Source of the DNA: Labilibaculum sp.
GTDB lineage: Bacteria > Bacteroidota > Bacteroidia > Bacteroidales > Marinifilaceae
Assembly: GCA_016743925.1 (NCBI GenBank)
Contig: JADGFH010000275.1
Coordinates: 1 to 7,342 of the forward strand
Reading direction: 5' to 3'
DNA: 7,342 nt
In this document: piece by piece, positions 6,361-7,342 of the stretch
Position numbering within the stretch: the first letter of the stretch is position 1
How the letters are laid out: the number at the start of each line of letters is the position of its first letter
Notes under the pieces: generated by a model
Seen by the model: only the letters and a program-made list of their open reading frames with translations
The model's database searches: none
What the model was told of the DNA's origin: nothing
Made by a program: the position numbers and the translations under genes

Positions 6361-6828
6361 TTATTGTAAGCCCATTTCAGAAAGAATCTGATTGGTATGA
6401 TCTTTAGTTTTTACCTTTGGAAAAACTTTTTCGATTATTCCTTTTTCCGAAATCACGAAAGTGGTTCTAAGAACTCCCATATAGGTTTTTCCATATAATT
6501 TTTTTTCACCCCAAGCTCCATACGCCTCCAAAATTTCTTTTTCTGTATCAGCAATTAAATTAAATGCCAAATTATATTTTGCAATAAATTTTTGGTGCGA
6601 TGCAATTTTATCAGGACTTACTCCAATTACTTCAAAACCTTTTTTTGTAAGCTCATCGTAATTTTCGTTTAAATTACATGATTCAGCTGTACATCCAGGA
6701 GTGTTGTCTTTTGGGTAAAAGTAAAGAATGACTTTTTTTCCTATAAAATCAGATAGCTTTAGTTCCTTTTCATCTTGATTTAAGCCAGTGAATTCTGGTG
6801 CTATATCTCCTTCTTTTAATTGTGTCAT
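6361..6828 (-). CDS. bcp: Thiol peroxidase Bcp / peroxiredoxin Q
   Basis: This cytoplasmic peroxiredoxin reduces hydrogen peroxide and organic hydroperoxides using thioredoxin. The 155-residue length fits the Bcp/PrxQ subfamily. The active-site segment DNTPGCTAESC places the peroxidatic cysteine at 46 and the resolving cysteine at 51; this five-residue spacing is the hallmark of the two-cysteine PrxQ type. Thr43 in the T-P-G-C-T motif and Arg121 (LRTTFVI) complete the expected catalytic set. FYPKDNTPGCT and FEVIGVSPD are typical family stretches. The ATG at 6826-6828 lies 20 bases downstream of a TATATTTG promoter core. The stop is 25 bases upstream of the recA start on the same strand, indicating co-transcription. 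A bcp-recA linkage is, to my recollection, found in other Bacteroidia as well. Confidence 0.96.
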   Translation of the reverse strand: MTQLKEGDIAPEFTGLNQDEKELKLSDFIGKKVILYFYPKDNTPGCTAESCNLNENYDELTKKGFEVIGVSPDKIASHQKFIAKYNLAFNLIADTEKEILEAYGAWGEKKLYGKTYMGVLRTTFVISEKGIIEKVFPKVKTKDHTNQILSEMGLQ

Positions 6829-6847
6829 TGATTCAATATTTGAAATA

Positions 6848-6855
6848 CAAATATA
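6848..6855 (-). promoter_or_regulatory. -7 box of the bcp-recA promoter
   Basis: The minus strand reads TATATTTG, an exact match to TAnnTTTG. The -33 element is poor (TTCG about 20 bases upstream). The predicted start near 6842 leaves a leader of about 13 bases before the bcp ATG. No clear SOS-type palindrome overlaps it. Confidence 0.6.
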
Positions 6856-7181
6856 CCTTTATAAGAATATAGGTACGAATTTTTCTTGTTAAAATTATCA
6901 ACCATTGAAGTTAAAAAAAAAAGCTTTTCAAAAGATGTTTTTGTAATTTCTTTTTTGCCTGAAGATTTCAATATTTTGTTAATTGTTATCCGTCTTTTCG
7001 AATTTCGTACTTACACATTATATATTATCTTTGTTATAAAATATTTACTATATTGACTTTTTGTTAAGTCCTGCAATTTACATGAGTTAGTTACTGGAAT
7101 TACAGGTTTTTATTTTTTTGTTGTTAACTGGAAGAAAGCATCTTATGTTAGAGCAAATTCCATTTTCAAGAAATTGATTCT
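6856..7181. other. Divergent intergenic region between bcp and the 3' exported-protein gene
   Basis: This AT-rich stretch has no convincing gene. It contains a run of ten A residues (6913-6922), the presumed plus-strand promoter near 7003-7033, and a ten-codon frame (7145-7177) directly before the next gene. No terminator-like hairpin with a GC stem was found. Confidence 0.6.
7003..7033 (+). promoter_or_regulatory. Candidate promoter of the 3' exported-protein gene
   Basis: TATCTTTG at 7026-7033 matches TAnnTTTG exactly, with TTTC (7003-7006) 19 bases upstream as an imperfect -33 TTTG. If used, the leader would be about 140 bases, long enough to hold regulation; other AT-rich matches in this region cannot be excluded. 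Confidence 0.38.
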
Positions 7182-7342
7182 ATGAATAATAAAATGAAAT
7201 TACACTACAGCTTACTTTTTGTTTCTTTTTTCTTCATTCATTTGGTGAATGCGCAAAGTTTTAGTGGAGGAAAAACGGAACAGCAAATAGAGGAGGAGGC
7301 CTTTACTTTTTTCGATGGTGAGAACTATTCGGGAGCATTGCC
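7182..7342 (+). CDS. Exported protein, N-terminal fragment (possibly TPR-containing), 3' truncated
   Basis: An ATG at 7182 opens a frame running off the window after 53 codons. The start MNNKMK, a hydrophobic core rich in Phe and Leu (residues about 7-22), and V-N-A followed by Gln25 form a good Sec signal peptide with cleavage predicted after Ala24. There is no lipobox cysteine. The mature start is polar, then EEEAFTFFDGENYSGAL (37-53) resembles the first helix and turn of a TPR unit (A-x-x-x-F-x-x-G-x-Y-x-x-A-L). In Bacteroidota such N-termini often belong to envelope proteins with TPR, PD40 and OmpA domains, but none of those later domains is visible here. A second ATG at codon 5 (7194) is also possible. 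No Shine-Dalgarno sequence is seen. The gene is divergent from bcp-recA. Confidence 0.68.
   Translation, partial: MNNKMKLHYSLLFVSFFFIHLVNAQSFSGGKTEQQIEEEAFTFFDGENYSGAL

Overview
The window looks like chromosomal DNA of a Bacteroidota bacterium, probably class Bacteroidia. The evidence is an AT-rich background, starts without Shine-Dalgarno sequences, promoter cores matching the Bacteroidota type TAnnTTTG with a TTG-like element about 19-20 bases upstream, a Bacteroidia-like RecA N-terminus, and a lipoprotein prolyl-oligopeptidase of the kind common in this phylum. Genus is not determined. Most of the window is ordinary housekeeping and transport DNA. The unusual part is the 893-base gap between the peptidase gene and the recA terminus.

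Layout: (1) 1-1284, plus strand: C-terminal part of an ABC-2/ABCG-like membrane protein, cut by the window edge. (2) 1292-2206, minus strand: an EamA/DMT-family exporter, tail-to-tail with (1) and with its own promoter. (3) 2329-4422, minus strand: an exported S9 peptidase lipoprotein. It has a promoter about 40-70 bases upstream and a strong intrinsic terminator just after its stop. (4) 4423-5315: a long non-coding gap. Its centre (4917-5140) holds a relatively GC-rich degenerate tandem array of eleven units with a 20-21 bp period. Inverted copies of the unit core lie on both sides, and a 13-bp direct repeat brackets the whole segment. (5) 5261-6828, minus strand: a bcp-recA transcription unit with a TATATTTG promoter before bcp, a 25-base gap between the genes, and a strong terminator after recA. 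(6) 6829-7181: a divergent promoter region. (7) 7182-end, plus strand: the first 53 codons of an exported protein, possibly TPR-containing.

Functional links: the only convincing operon is bcp-recA, pairing peroxide detoxification with recombinational DNA repair. The transporter, the peptidase and the 3' exported protein each appear to be transcribed alone. The peptidase probably handles oligopeptides in the envelope. The main candidate for something undescribed is the helically phased repeat array at 4917-5140. It appears non-coding, and its spacing is close to two turns of B-DNA. I could not confirm a function.
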